Positions 5,248-14,165 are shown, counted from the stretch's first letter. The stretch: DNA of 18,453 nucleotides from Veillonella sp. (GCA_022737715.1 JAIITD010000022.1:1-18453); one strand, 5' to 3'. A program made the numbers and translations. Notes: generated from the sequence alone by a model not told the origin.

Positions 5248-6732
5248 TTAATCTAAATCATAAAACCCAGATGGTTTATCACTTAAGTTTACAATGATGT
5301 TTTTCATTTGAGTGTAGTGCTCAAGGATAACTTTGTGAGTTTCACGGCCGATACCAGATTGTTTGTAACCACCGAACGGTGCGCCTGCTGGGATTGAGTT
5401 ATATGTATTAACCCACATACGACCTGTTTCGATTGCTCGAGCTACACGGATAGCACGGTTAAGGTTTTGTGTAAATACGCCACCACCAAGACCGTATAAG
5501 CTATCATTAGCTTGTTCAATTACTTCGTCTTCGCTATGGAATTTAATCACTACTGCCACCGGACCAAAAATTTCTTCACGAGCTACGCGCATATCATTTG
5601 TAGCATCCACGATAAGTGTAGGTCTTACGAAGCAACCTTTGCCAAGTTCACCATCTGTAATACGTTCACCACCAGCTACAACACGAGCGCCTTCTTCCTT
5701 AGCAAGTTCTACATAGCTAAGTACTTTCTTAACTTGTGCTTCATAAATCAAGGAACCTAGTTGTGTAGATTCATCCCAAGGCAATCCAACTTTTACCTTA
5801 TCAAATAATTTAGAAAGTTCAGCTACAAATTTATCATAAATTGTATCTTGTACGAAGATACGGGAACCGGCGCAACATACTTGACCTTGATTGAATAGGA
5901 TACCGAGCATTGCCCCATCAAGAGCTTGTTTCCAGTTCGCATCGTCAAAGAAGATATTCGCCGATTTACCACCTAATTCCAATGTAGCAGGAATCAAGCG
6001 TTCAGATGCCGCTTTATATACATCAAGACCTACTTCTGTAGAGCCTGTGAAAGCAAGTTTGCTGAAGCCTGGATGATCAAGGATATATTGGCCAGATTTA
6101 GAACCTTTACCCGTTACAATGTTTACAACACCTGGAGGTAAGATGTCTTGCAAAATGCTACCTAGTTCTAAGAGACTAAGAGATGTATGACTAGATGGTT
6201 TGATAACAACTGTACAACCTGCTGCAAGAGCTGGTGCCAATTTCCATGCGGCCATTAGGAATGGGAAGTTCCAAGGTACTACTTGACCAACTACGCCAAT
6301 TGGTTCACGAATAATAAGGCTCAATGTATTTTCATCAAATACTTGTGCTGAACCTTCTTCCGCGCGAAGCACGCCAGCAAAGTAACGGAAATGATCTGCA
6401 CCATACGGTATATCTACATTTAATGTTTCACGGATAGGTTTACCATTGTCGTAGGTTTCTACTTGCGCCAAATGTTCTTTATGAGCATCGATGGCATCTG
6501 CAATCTTTAATAAATAATCGGCCCGATCGACTTGGGACACGTTTTTCCATGTTTTAAAAGCCTCAGTTGCGGCTGCTACAGCACGATCAACATCATCCTT
6601 TGTCGCCTCTGCACAAATGGCGAGTTGCTCACCATTGGCAGGGTTATATACATTAAATTCAGCACCATCAGATGCAGGTACCCATTCATTATTGATTAAT
6701 AGGCCATATCTTTCGTTAATATGTAAACTCAT
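5248..6732 (-). CDS. NAD(P)-dependent aldehyde dehydrogenase (494 aa)
   Basis: A complete ALDH-superfamily enzyme of usual length that oxidises an aldehyde to the acid with NAD(P)+ in the cytoplasm. Visible motifs are PWNFP (153-157, oxyanion Asn155), IKPS (177-180, cofactor Lys178), FTGSTEVG (228-235), LELGGK with general base Glu252, GQVCCAGSR with catalytic Cys286, EEIFGPV (386-392) and PFGGYKQSG (452-460). Overall it most resembles acetaldehyde/AldB-type dehydrogenases acting on short aliphatic aldehydes, but the substrate cannot be read from sequence. AAAGGAGG seven bases before the ATG fixes the start. It is a single-gene unit with its own promoter and terminator. In a fermenter using lactate and pyruvate it could detoxify acetaldehyde or recover acetate; this is inference. 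Confidence 0.95.
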   Translation of the reverse strand: MSLHINERYGLLINNEWVPASDGAEFNVYNPANGEQLAICAEATKDDVDRAVAAATEAFKTWKNVSQVDRADYLLKIADAIDAHKEHLAQVETYDNGKPIRETLNVDIPYGADHFRYFAGVLRAEEGSAQVFDENTLSLIIREPIGVVGQVVPWNFPFLMAAWKLAPALAAGCTVVIKPSSHTSLSLLELGSILQDILPPGVVNIVTGKGSKSGQYILDHPGFSKLAFTGSTEVGLDVYKAASERLIPATLELGGKSANIFFDDANWKQALDGAMLGILFNQGQVCCAGSRIFVQDTIYDKFVAELSKLFDKVKVGLPWDESTQLGSLIYEAQVKKVLSYVELAKEEGARVVAGGERITDGELGKGCFVRPTLIVDATNDMRVAREEIFGPVAVVIKFHSEDEVIEQANDSLYGLGGGVFTQNLNRAIRVARAIETGRMWVNTYNSIPAGAPFGGYKQSGIGRETHKVILEHYTQMKNIIVNLSDKPSGFYDLD

Positions 6733-6783
6733 AGTACTTCCTCCTTTAATGGATAATGACTATTAATTGTCTTCTATGGGTTC

Positions 6784-6812
6784 ATCATACACCTAATATC
6801 TAAATACTTCAA
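6784..6812 (-). promoter_or_regulatory. Promoter of the aldehyde dehydrogenase gene
   Basis: On the minus strand TTGAAG (6807-6812) and TATGAT (6784-6789) are separated by exactly 17 bases, a good sigma-70 arrangement about 50 bases before the start codon. Upstream are two copies of CGATATA (near 6829 and 6879) with flanking A/T tracts. They could be regulator contacts but are too short to claim. Confidence 0.55.
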
Positions 6813-6915
6813 TCTATTTTATTGTTTTCGATATAGCGATTTTATTACATTCTCAATAGCCTTATTCTATACCAAAATCGATATACTTATCACTATTTAT
6901 GATAACAACACACAC

Positions 6916-6949
6916 AAAAAAGGAGCCCTTTATTACCTAAAGGACTCCT
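6916..6949 (-). terminator. Rho-independent terminator after tex
   Basis: On the minus strand AGGAGTCCTTTA pairs with TAAAGGGCTCCT (12 bp, one G-U, 5-base loop; arms 6938-6949 and 6921-6932), followed by TTTTTT. It lies about 55 bases past the tex stop and is the only strong terminator downstream of the recQ-thyA-folA-tex series. Confidence 0.85.
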
Positions 6950-7004
6950 CTTAATTATGCTCAATTTTGACATGTATAATTTTTTACGAATTACCCTAAC
7001 TAAA

Positions 7005-9182
7005 TTAGGCCTTTTTCTTATCTTTATTTCTCAATGACTTGACGGATAATCCGATACGATTTCGCTTTACATCTACAGAGATGATCTCGGCTTCAATAAT
7101 ATCGCCTACAGCAAGTACATCAGAAGGATGTTGTTTCGCCGTACATAGTTCGCTACGATGTAATAAACCATTCGTTTTTAAACCAAAATCAATAAAGGCA
7201 CCAAAGTCTACTACATTATGCACCGTACCTTTAACAACCGTACCAACCTTGATATCCTCAAGACTTACTACATGTTTACGTGTCAGAGGTGCTGGTAAAT
7301 CCTCACGAGGGTCACGACCTGGTTTAGCAAGAGCTGCAATGATATCTCGCACAGTAGGAATACCCGCATCAAGCTTATGCGCCATCTTATCTACATCAAC
7401 CAATGGTAATTTGACCTGTAATGCTTCAAGTTGGGATTTATCTTGTAAATCCTTTAATGTAAAACCTAACTCGCCTATAATACGTTCTGCCAACTCATAA
7501 GACTCAGGATGAACAGATGTATTATCCAATGGATTCTTAGCCCCATTTAAGCGTAAGAAACCGGCACACTGAGTAAATGCTGCAGGACCTAAGCGTGGCA
7601 CCTTTAATAGTTGCTTACGACTAGTAAACCCACCATTTTCTTGACGGAATGCTACAATATTTTTTGCTACCGTACCAGAAATGCCTGCGATATGCTGCAA
7701 AATCGCCGGAGATGCCGTATTAAGCTCTACCCCAACATGGTTAACTACAGATTCAACAACTTGATCCAATGTATGAGTTAATTGTTTTTGGTTAACATCA
7801 TGTTGATATTGACCAACCCCAATAGATTTAGGATCGATTTTAACGGACTCTGCTAATGGATCTTGTACGCGACGAGCAATAGATACGGCACCGCGAATCG
7901 TTACGTCTAAATCTGGCAATTCATCAATAGCTAGTTTTGATGCGGAATATACAGAGGCACCCGCTTCATTGGTAATGATGTAGTGGCAATCTAATTTTTC
8001 TTCTTCAATCATCTTGGATGCAAATTGCTCAGTTTCATACGAAGCGGTACCATTACCGATGGACAATAAGGTAACCTTAAATTTGCGAATTTTTTCAGCC
8101 AATTTCTTTTGTGCTTCTTGTTTTAGCTTTTCGCTATTCGTTAAATAGTAAGCACCATAATCGAGTACATTGCCTTGCGCATCGATAATAGCCATCTTAC
8201 AACCTGTACGATACCCTGGGTCAAGGCCCATAATGACATGACCTGCCAATGGCGGTTGTAACAATAAATTTTTAAGATTTACACCAAACACCTTAATTGC
8301 TTGCTCATCTGCAGATTCGGTTAATTCATTGCGAATATCCCGTTCAAGAGCAGGGAACATCAAGCGTTTATACGCATCTGCTACGGCGCTAGCTTTCACA
8401 TCACTAAAAATAGATTGTTCATTGTTAGTAATACTACGCACCATGTATTGAATATAGGATTCATCGGGTACGGTTAGAGCCAATTTAAGAGCCCCTAATT
8501 TTTCGCCTCGATTAACCGCCAAGATACGATGGGACGGCATCTGACGAACTGGTTCAGCATACTCATTATATTGAAGGAATTGGTCCTTGTGTTCATTATC
8601 TTCCACGAGTTCTGCTTGGATAAAACCTTCCTTCCACATACGCTTACGAAGAGTAGCGCGAAAATCTGCACTGTCGCTGACAATTTCTGCAACGATGTCC
8701 GACGCACCTTGAATGGCGTCCTCCGGTGTAGGCACGTCTTCAGAAATATATTCTTTTGCGATATCTAGAGGATTGCCGGATGTGACCGTATCGTTCAAAA
8801 TCATATCTGCTAAAGGCTCTAGTCCTCGTTCACGGGCAATCATGGCCCGTGTCCGTTTCTTAGGTCGATATGGTAAATACAAATCCTCTAATTCTTGTAA
8901 TTTTACGGCTTTCATCAAAGATGCCATCAATTCATCGGTCATCTTTTCTTGTTCCGTAATGGCATTGATGATTTCTTGACGCCGTGCTTCTAAATTGCGC
9001 AAATATTTAATGCGTTCTTCGATAGTTCGCAGTTGTTCATCTTGTAATTCACCTGTTACTTCTTTTCTGTAACGAGCGATGAATGGCACCGTGTTACCTT
9101 CGTCTAAGAGCGTAACTGCTGATTCTACTTGACCAGGCTTAACACCCAATTCCTTTGCAATAATGGCAAACATTGATTCCAT
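7005..9182 (-). CDS. tex: Tex family RNA-binding transcription accessory protein (725 aa)
   Basis: Full-length Tex. The N-terminal helical Tex domain spans about residues 1-190 (includes VPFIARYRKE and the YLPYRPKKRTRA block). A YqgF/RNase-H-like domain lies near 325-425 (GLDPGYRTGCKMAIID), followed by helix-hairpin-helix repeats near 490-560 (NTASPAILQHIAGISGTVAK; LLKVPRLGPAAFTQCAGFLR). A C-terminal S1 RNA-binding domain lies near 642-715 (GTVVKGTVHNVVDFGAFIDF), and the protein ends in a basic tail, RNKDKKKA. Tex proteins bind nucleic acid and associate with transcription and RNA turnover. AAAGGA eight bases upstream sets the ATG at 9180-9182, which shares one base with the folA stop codon, so translation is coupled to folA. 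A second ATG three codons in is less likely. Confidence 0.97.
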   Translation of the reverse strand: MESMFAIIAKELGVKPGQVESAVTLLDEGNTVPFIARYRKEVTGELQDEQLRTIEERIKYLRNLEARRQEIINAITEQEKMTDELMASLMKAVKLQELEDLYLPYRPKKRTRAMIARERGLEPLADMILNDTVTSGNPLDIAKEYISEDVPTPEDAIQGASDIVAEIVSDSADFRATLRKRMWKEGFIQAELVEDNEHKDQFLQYNEYAEPVRQMPSHRILAVNRGEKLGALKLALTVPDESYIQYMVRSITNNEQSIFSDVKASAVADAYKRLMFPALERDIRNELTESADEQAIKVFGVNLKNLLLQPPLAGHVIMGLDPGYRTGCKMAIIDAQGNVLDYGAYYLTNSEKLKQEAQKKLAEKIRKFKVTLLSIGNGTASYETEQFASKMIEEEKLDCHYIITNEAGASVYSASKLAIDELPDLDVTIRGAVSIARRVQDPLAESVKIDPKSIGVGQYQHDVNQKQLTHTLDQVVESVVNHVGVELNTASPAILQHIAGISGTVAKNIVAFRQENGGFTSRKQLLKVPRLGPAAFTQCAGFLRLNGAKNPLDNTSVHPESYELAERIIGELGFTLKDLQDKSQLEALQVKLPLVDVDKMAHKLDAGIPTVRDIIAALAKPGRDPREDLPAPLTRKHVVSLEDIKVGTVVKGTVHNVVDFGAFIDFGLKTNGLLHRSELCTAKQHPSDVLAVGDIIEAEIISVDVKRNRIGLSVKSLRNKDKKKA

Positions 9183-9676
9183 TAGTTATGTCCTTTTCTT
9201 TCATATGTTACAAATCGATGAGGATATGTATTTTTATCATCTACCGTCCCCTCTACAACGGAGGTAATTGTAAAAGCTGACGCATCAAATTCAGGGAAAT
9301 GAGCATCTCCTTCAAATTCATGGTCAACCTCCGTAATGTGCATTACATCTACATACGGTAAAAAGGCTTCGTAGATTTGTGCACCACCGAGAACATAGGC
9401 TACATCCATCTCTTTAGCAGCCTTTACAACAGCCTCGGGTGAAGAAAATACACGTACCCCTTCCGGTGCATTAAAGCCTTTATTTTTTGTAATCACCCAA
9501 TGTTCTCGATTAGGCAATAAAAAGGGCAAGCTTTCAAAAGTCTTACGGCCCATAATAATAACGTGGCCTGTCGTTTTTTCCTTAAAGAATTTCAAATCAT
9601 TGGGCAAATGCCAAATCAAAGAATTATCCTTGCCGATAACGCGATGATGAGCTACCGCTACGATAAGTGCTAACAT
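9182..9676 (-). CDS. folA: Dihydrofolate reductase (164 aa)
   Basis: Reduces dihydrofolate to tetrahydrofolate with NADPH, recycling the folate oxidised by thymidylate synthase encoded just upstream. The usual bacterial length is present with all landmarks at classical positions: VIGKDN (13-18), WHLPNDL with Trp22 and the catalytic acid Asp27, MGRKTFES (42-49), Arg57 for substrate glutamate contact, and the NADPH-loop VLGGAQIYEAFLP. GGGGGA just before the ATG is the ribosome binding site and overlaps the thyA stop codon. This is a standard trimethoprim-target DHFR, not a plasmid type. Confidence 0.97.
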   Translation of the reverse strand: MLALIVAVAHHRVIGKDNSLIWHLPNDLKFFKEKTTGHVIIMGRKTFESLPFLLPNREHWVITKNKGFNAPEGVRVFSSPEAVVKAAKEMDVAYVLGGAQIYEAFLPYVDVMHITEVDHEFEGDAHFPEFDASAFTITSVVEGTVDDKNTYPHRFVTYERKGHN

Positions 9677-9685
9677 AGTATCCCC

Positions 9686-10477
9686 CTATACGGCTACGGT
9701 CATAGCCAATTTACCTAAATGTTCATACCCTTCTAACACGATATCATCCGGTGAGAATTCATAAAAATCGGTGATATCTGAATTTACACGAATTTTGGGC
9801 GCACGCAACGCTTGATCTCGACGAGATAATTGCTCGCGCAATGCATCCACATGATTTTCGTAAATATGTGCATTATTAATAACATGGGTAAACTTACCAG
9901 GCTTCAAACCAGTCACTTGGGCAATCATACATAAGAGTGCTGCATATTGAGCCGTATTAAATGGAACACCAAGCCCCATATCGCCACTGCGTTGGATAAG
10001 CATACAGTTTAAATAGCCATTGCCTACATCCCACAATGTTTCATACGCACAAGGTTGCAATGCCATATCAGGCAAATCCTCTATGTTCCACAAGGTAACA
10101 ATCATACGGCGACTGTCTGGATTTTCTTTTATGGTTTTGATGAGATTATCTAATTGTTTATATTTCGCGATTTGGTATCCATAGGCCTTGCCAATAGTCC
10201 CATCTTCGCGCATCCATTCATCCCATACATGGACATTCATCTCTTGTAATTTACGCACATCATTGGACTGCATTTGCCAAATCCATAACAATTCTTTCAC
10301 AGCTGTTTTGAAAGCCACAAATTTTGTAGTTAAAATTGGAAATTCCTCTTGTAAATCAAACTGCATAATTTGTTGTGGCAATTTATATGTGGCTATACCT
10401 GTTCTATTTTGACCATATATACCATAATCTAATATATTTTCAATAATGTTGAGATATTGTGTATCTGCTAAGCTCAT
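9686..10477 (-). CDS. thyA: Thymidylate synthase, Bacillus-type ThyA (263 aa)
   Basis: Makes dTMP from dUMP using methylene-tetrahydrofolate as carbon and hydride donor. Visible motifs are NRTG (24-27, phosphate-binding Arg25), DSRRMIVTLWN (121-131), the nucleophile Cys143 in LQPCAYETLWD, QRSGDMGLGVPFN (162-174; Arg163, Asp166, Asn174) and HIY (204-206). The active-site context PCAYETLW differs from the PCH found in E. coli-type ThyA and matches the subtype I recall from Bacillus subtilis ThyA (PCVYETQW). AGGGGGAA precedes the ATG. The next gene is the DHFR that regenerates its folate, starting 9 bases after the thyA stop, so a thyA-folA unit is clear. Confidence 0.98.
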   Translation of the reverse strand: MSLADTQYLNIIENILDYGIYGQNRTGIATYKLPQQIMQFDLQEEFPILTTKFVAFKTAVKELLWIWQMQSNDVRKLQEMNVHVWDEWMREDGTIGKAYGYQIAKYKQLDNLIKTIKENPDSRRMIVTLWNIEDLPDMALQPCAYETLWDVGNGYLNCMLIQRSGDMGLGVPFNTAQYAALLCMIAQVTGLKPGKFTHVINNAHIYENHVDALREQLSRRDQALRAPKIRVNSDITDFYEFSPDDIVLEGYEHLGKLAMTVAV

Positions 10478-10513
10478 AGTTCCCCCTAATCATATTGGAA
10501 ATCATTCAATATA

Positions 10514-10527
10514 GCGTTTAGAAACGC
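10514..10527. repeat. Small GC-rich inverted repeat between recQ and thyA
   Basis: GCGTTTAGAAACGC is a perfect inverted repeat (GCGTT-TAGA-AACGC as a hairpin) in the 57-base recQ-thyA gap. It is too short and lacks a T tract for a terminator. It may be an intercistronic hairpin or chance. Confidence 0.3.
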
Positions 10528-10534
10528 CCAATTA

Positions 10535-12367
10535 CTACCCCTTATATTGTGAAATGGCCTCTAAAAATGAAAGTCCATATTTTTTTAGTTTTGCTTCCCC
10601 TACGCCCTTTATATTGCCAAACTCACCTAATGTTTTTGGTCGTATATTGGCTAAATCGATAAGCACCGTATCAGGGAATATAATATATGGTGGCACACCC
10701 AATTGCGACGCCAATTGTTTACGATGTTGCCGTAAGTGTTCAAATAACCCACCAGAACCAGAACGAGGCACTTCGGAACGAGATATAGAGGCTGACTTTT
10801 TCGTTTTACGAGATGGCACAATGACCTCTTGCCGAATTTCTTCTACCTCTTTATGCCCTGCTAACACCTCTTCTGCACCAGCGGTGACGGATAGAACCGG
10901 GTATTTTCCCATAGAGCTCCGTAAATAGCCAGATGCTACAAATTGTTGTATGAGGCCCTTAATCTCCTTATCCCCTACATCCGATAAATAGCCAAAGACG
11001 GATAATGCATCAAGGCCTGCCCGCGTAATGCGATCAGTCCGTTCTCCGCGCACGATGGAAGAAATCATAGAGGCACCATACCGCTCTTCGGTGGCGATAA
11101 TAGCTCGAAAAATAGCCTTTGCCTCTTTCGTGACATTAACACGTTCTCCCTTTGTATTACAGGAACTGCAGTTACTGCATTCGAGCCACGGAACGATTTC
11201 ACCAAAATAGGCAAGCATATATTTTCTTAGGCATGTACTACAGAAACAGTAATCAATCATAGACTGCAGTTTTCTAAGTTCTACCTGCTCACGTTGTGGT
11301 TCCAAATGGCCTTGTTCGATCAAATACTTATGAACGCGTACATCTTGCCCACTATAGAGCAAAATGCATTCCGCCGGTGCTCCATCGCGTCCAGCACGGC
11401 CCGCCTCTTGATAGTAGGACTCCATATTGCGCGGCATTTGGTAATGCAACACATAGCGCACATTACTCTTGTCGATGCCCATGCCAAATGCGTTAGTAGC
11501 GACCATGACTTGTAATCGGTCAAAGGCGTATTTATTTTGCATATCTTTACGCATCTCATCGGATAAACCGGCATGGTAATATCCCGTTTGGATTCCGGCA
11601 CGTGTCAAATTATCGTAGACCCGTTCTACATCCTTGCGTGTAGAGCAATAAATGATGCCATTTTCATGACTATGGCGCCGCACATAATCGACTACATAAT
11701 CCATACGCTTTGGTGTGCGCACGACGGAAAACGATAAGTTTGGTCTATCAAATCCCGTAACATACACATTCGCATGATCGAGACCTAATAATTTTTTTAT
11801 ATCATTTTCTACGGCCTTCGTAGCCGTCGCTGTGAAAGCCCCCACTACAGGACGTTTAGGCAAACTGGCGAGCCAATCGCCAATCAATCGATAAGAAGGT
11901 CTAAAGTCATGGCCCCACTGCGAAATACAGTGCGCTTCATCGACGATAACTTGAGAAATTGGCATAGAGCGTAACACATTGCAGAAGAAATTAGAACCTA
12001 ATCGCTCTGGTGCAATATATAATAACTTAATATTCCCACTCCGCACATCGTACATGGTCTTATTAAATTCTGTTTGCGTTAATGTACTATTGATCAAGGC
12101 AGCCGGTATATTCTGATCCACCAATCCATCTACTTGGTCTTTCATCAAAGATATTAAGGGCGAGAATACAACGGTAAGCCCTGATTTACAAAGTGCTGGA
12201 ATTTGAAAGCATATCGATTTGCCTGCCCCGGTAGGCATGATGGCCACTACATCCTCGTTTTTCAACAAAGAATTTACAGGTGCCTCTTGAGCCGGACGAA
12301 AGGATGTATACCCAAAGTAGGTTTGCAATAGTTGTAAAGCTCGATCACGAGAATTCATAGCCTCCAT
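10535..12367 (-). CDS. recQ: ATP-dependent DNA helicase RecQ (610 aa)
   Basis: A 3'-5' superfamily 2 helicase for recombination and stalled-fork repair. In order it has motif 0 (FRPAQ, 23-27), Walker A MPTGAGKS (44-51), DEAH with the aromatic-rich loop CISQWGHDFR (143-156), TATAT motif III, a second RecA fold with YHAGL and VATNAFGMGIDKSNVRYV, and QEAGRAGRDG. A zinc module with cysteine pairs follows (YCFCSTCLRKY; ECSNCSSC), then a winged-helix RQC region and a C-terminal HRDC domain (LPFP-like VPPYIIFPDTVL). AAAGGAGGT lies seven bases before ATG 12365-12367, so the protein starts MEAMNSRD. The frame is open 13 codons further up but without a ribosome binding site. It heads the thyA-folA-tex series, with a 57-base gap to thyA. 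Confidence 0.97.
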   Translation of the reverse strand: MEAMNSRDRALQLLQTYFGYTSFRPAQEAPVNSLLKNEDVVAIMPTGAGKSICFQIPALCKSGLTVVFSPLISLMKDQVDGLVDQNIPAALINSTLTQTEFNKTMYDVRSGNIKLLYIAPERLGSNFFCNVLRSMPISQVIVDEAHCISQWGHDFRPSYRLIGDWLASLPKRPVVGAFTATATKAVENDIKKLLGLDHANVYVTGFDRPNLSFSVVRTPKRMDYVVDYVRRHSHENGIIYCSTRKDVERVYDNLTRAGIQTGYYHAGLSDEMRKDMQNKYAFDRLQVMVATNAFGMGIDKSNVRYVLHYQMPRNMESYYQEAGRAGRDGAPAECILLYSGQDVRVHKYLIEQGHLEPQREQVELRKLQSMIDYCFCSTCLRKYMLAYFGEIVPWLECSNCSSCNTKGERVNVTKEAKAIFRAIIATEERYGASMISSIVRGERTDRITRAGLDALSVFGYLSDVGDKEIKGLIQQFVASGYLRSSMGKYPVLSVTAGAEEVLAGHKEVEEIRQEVIVPSRKTKKSASISRSEVPRSGSGGLFEHLRQHRKQLASQLGVPPYIIFPDTVLIDLANIRPKTLGEFGNIKGVGEAKLKKYGLSFLEAISQYKG

Positions 12368-12407
12368 CGATATACCTCCTTTCCTATGTGTGAACAAAAC
12401 TTGCAAT

Positions 12408-12413
12408 ATTATA
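12408..12413 (-). promoter_or_regulatory. Candidate -10 box of recQ
   Basis: TATAAT on the minus strand, about 40 bases before the recQ start codon and 28 before its ribosome binding site. No clear -35 at 16-18 bases was found, so the promoter is likely weak or activator-dependent if this is it. Confidence 0.35.
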
Positions 12414-12454
12414 TGTCATATCAAAACGAAATATCGTATTTATTTATTGTATCA

Positions 12455-12529
12455 TTTTTTGAGGTATTTTTTGAGTTATTTCATATAATACTATTTGGTA
12501 ATTTTTACGAAATCATCAATATTTACCAA
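12455..12529. promoter_or_regulatory. Repeat-containing regulatory gap between recQ and putP
   Basis: The divergent gap holds a 12-base tandem pair, TTTTTTGAGGTA (12455-12466) and TTTTTTGAGTTA (12467-12478), differing at one position. Next is an inverted repeat TTGGTAA (12495-12501) with TTACCAA (12523-12529) across 21 bases. Both lie between the two candidate -10 boxes, a natural place for operator sites controlling recQ, putP or both. No regulator is named by these sequences. Confidence 0.45.
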
Positions 12530-12569
12530 TAAATTATATGATTTACGTATCCTATAGAATGACAATTTA

Positions 12570-12578
12570 TGGTACAAT
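12570..12578 (+). promoter_or_regulatory. Extended -10 promoter of putP
   Basis: TGGTACAAT at 12570-12578 is an extended -10 (TG-n-TACAAT) about 55 bases before the putP start. There is no good -35. A TAAGGAGGT ribosome binding site follows at 12612-12620, 11 bases from the ATG. Confidence 0.4.
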
Positions 12579-12631
12579 AATTAGTATGTATTTTAACGTG
12601 GTGAACAACCCTAAGGAGGTTTTATATAGGC

Positions 12632-14119
12632 ATGACACACAACAACATAATGATCATAATCGCCTTTGCCTTGTATTTAGGACTGATGATGTACATCGGT
12701 GTCTACTACTATCGCAAATCGAACAGTATTGGGGACTATATACTAGGCGGTAGACAGCTGGGACCGTGGATTACGGCACTCAGTGCAGAAGCATCAGACA
12801 TGAGTGGTTGGATGCTCATGGGGGTACCAGGTCTTGCCTATACTACAGGTATTTCCGGTGTATGGATTGCCGTAGGGCTTACCTTGGGCACCTGGGCCAA
12901 TTGGCGGTTCGTATCCCGTAGATTGCGTAACCATACGGAGGTAGCCAGTGATAGCTTAACATTACCGGATTATTTGAAAAATCGTTTCCACGATCAATCC
13001 CATTCGGTAGCTGTTATTTCCGCATTGTTCATCTTAATTTTCTTCCTCATCTACACATCGTCTGGATTTGTAGCAGGGGGCAAATTATTTAATACCATCT
13101 TCGGTTTGGACTATACGGTATCCCTCTTTATTACGGCAGGCATTGTAGTATTCTACACATTCCTCGGCGGTTTTCTCGCCGTATCATGGACGGACTGTAT
13201 TCAAGGGGCGTTGATGTTCTTCGCCATCTTAGCTGTACCTATTACGGCAGCTATGTACTTAGGTGGTCCTATTGATACGATGCAACTCATTCAAAGCGAA
13301 TTTCCTCAAGGCTTAAACCTCTGGGGTGATACAAGTGATATGTTTGCCCTTGTTATCGGCATCATCTCATCCCTTGGTTGGGGTCTCGGCTACTTCGGTC
13401 AACCACATATTCTAGTTCGCTTCATGGCGATTTCCGATGCAAAGGAACTAAAAAAATCTACAAATATTGCTATGGTTTGGGTTATCCTTTCCTTATTAGC
13501 AGCTATTTTCGTAGGCCTCATCGGTCACGTATATATGCTACCAGAAAAATTGGTTGGTACAGATGCAGAAACGATATTCCTCGTTATGACGGAACGTTTA
13601 TTTACACCATTTATGGCGGGCCTCATCTGGTCTGCAGTACTAGCAGCTATCATGAGTACTGCATCCGCTCAACTATTAGTAACAGCCTCTGCCATTGCTA
13701 ATGATTTCTACGCTAATATCATTCACAAAACGGCAACCGACAAAGAACTCGTACTTGTAAGCCGTATTGTTGTATTGTTGGTAGCGGCTATATCCATTTT
13801 CTTAGCATTAAATCCAGATAGCCTCATCCTTACGATGGTTGCTTACGCTTGGGCCGGCTTTGGTGCTGCTTTTGGTCCGGCTATCATCTTCTCCCTATTC
13901 TGGAAACGCATGACACGCCGCGGTTGTATCGCTGGTATCGTCGTTGGTGGCCTTACAGTCCTCATTTGGAAACAATTTGCTTTCTTTGGACTTTATGAAA
14001 TCGTACCAGGGTTTATCTTCTCATCCATTGCGATTTACATTGTCAGCATTTTTGATAAATTACCACCACGTCCAGTATTAAAAGATTATAAAGAAGCAGA
14101 AAAATTACATATTCTCTAA
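12632..14119 (+). CDS. putP: Sodium/proline symporter PutP (495 aa)
   Basis: A sodium:solute symporter family protein with a 13-helix layout and length close to E. coli PutP. The signature SAEASDMSGWMLMGVPGLAY (residues 51-70) is almost the PutP hallmark, including the sodium-site Asp56 and Ser58. Further family blocks are IGDYILGGR (33-41), FLGGFLAVSWTDCIQGALM in the sixth region, GWGLGYFGQPHILVRFMA (the PutP GQPHI block) and IMSTASAQLLVTASA with the Ser/Thr pair of the second sodium contact. It imports proline, driven by sodium, across the inner membrane. The family also has close relatives for other solutes, but the signature favours proline. The gene is alone, divergent from recQ and closed by a bidirectional terminator. 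No proline dehydrogenase is nearby, so osmoprotection or nutrition are both possible. Confidence 0.93.
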   Translation: MTHNNIMIIIAFALYLGLMMYIGVYYYRKSNSIGDYILGGRQLGPWITALSAEASDMSGWMLMGVPGLAYTTGISGVWIAVGLTLGTWANWRFVSRRLRNHTEVASDSLTLPDYLKNRFHDQSHSVAVISALFILIFFLIYTSSGFVAGGKLFNTIFGLDYTVSLFITAGIVVFYTFLGGFLAVSWTDCIQGALMFFAILAVPITAAMYLGGPIDTMQLIQSEFPQGLNLWGDTSDMFALVIGIISSLGWGLGYFGQPHILVRFMAISDAKELKKSTNIAMVWVILSLLAAIFVGLIGHVYMLPEKLVGTDAETIFLVMTERLFTPFMAGLIWSAVLAAIMSTASAQLLVTASAIANDFYANIIHKTATDKELVLVSRIVVLLVAAISIFLALNPDSLILTMVAYAWAGFGAAFGPAIIFSLFWKRMTRRGCIAGIVVGGLTVLIWKQFAFFGLYEIVPGFIFSSIAIYIVSIFDKLPPRPVLKDYKEAEKLHIL

Positions 14120-14127
14120 GAATGCAC

Positions 14128-14165
14128 AAAAGGAGCTATTGATTTCTCAATAGCTCCTTTTTAAT
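14128..14165. terminator. Bidirectional terminator between putP and the WYL regulator
   Basis: AAAAGGAGCTATTGA (14128-14142) pairs perfectly with its complement at 14147-14161 across a TTTC loop. The plus strand continues as TTTTTAAT, and the minus strand ends in TTTTG. It sits 9 bases after the putP stop and about 20 past the stop of the convergent gene, serving both. Confidence 0.88.

Noticed and set aside
5248..6732. Assigning a specific aldehyde dehydrogenase gene symbol
   Set aside because: The motifs prove the superfamily but not the substrate, and several named subfamilies share them.
7039..7500. Plus-strand open frame of 153 codons opposite tex
   Set aside because: Antisense to the conserved S1/HhH end of Tex. 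Composition is Ser/Thr-rich as expected from reversed codons, with no start signal.
12368..12406. 13-codon N-terminal extension of RecQ
   Set aside because: AAAGGAGGT lies inside this stretch, positioned for the ATG at 12365-12367; RecQ proteins normally start near there.
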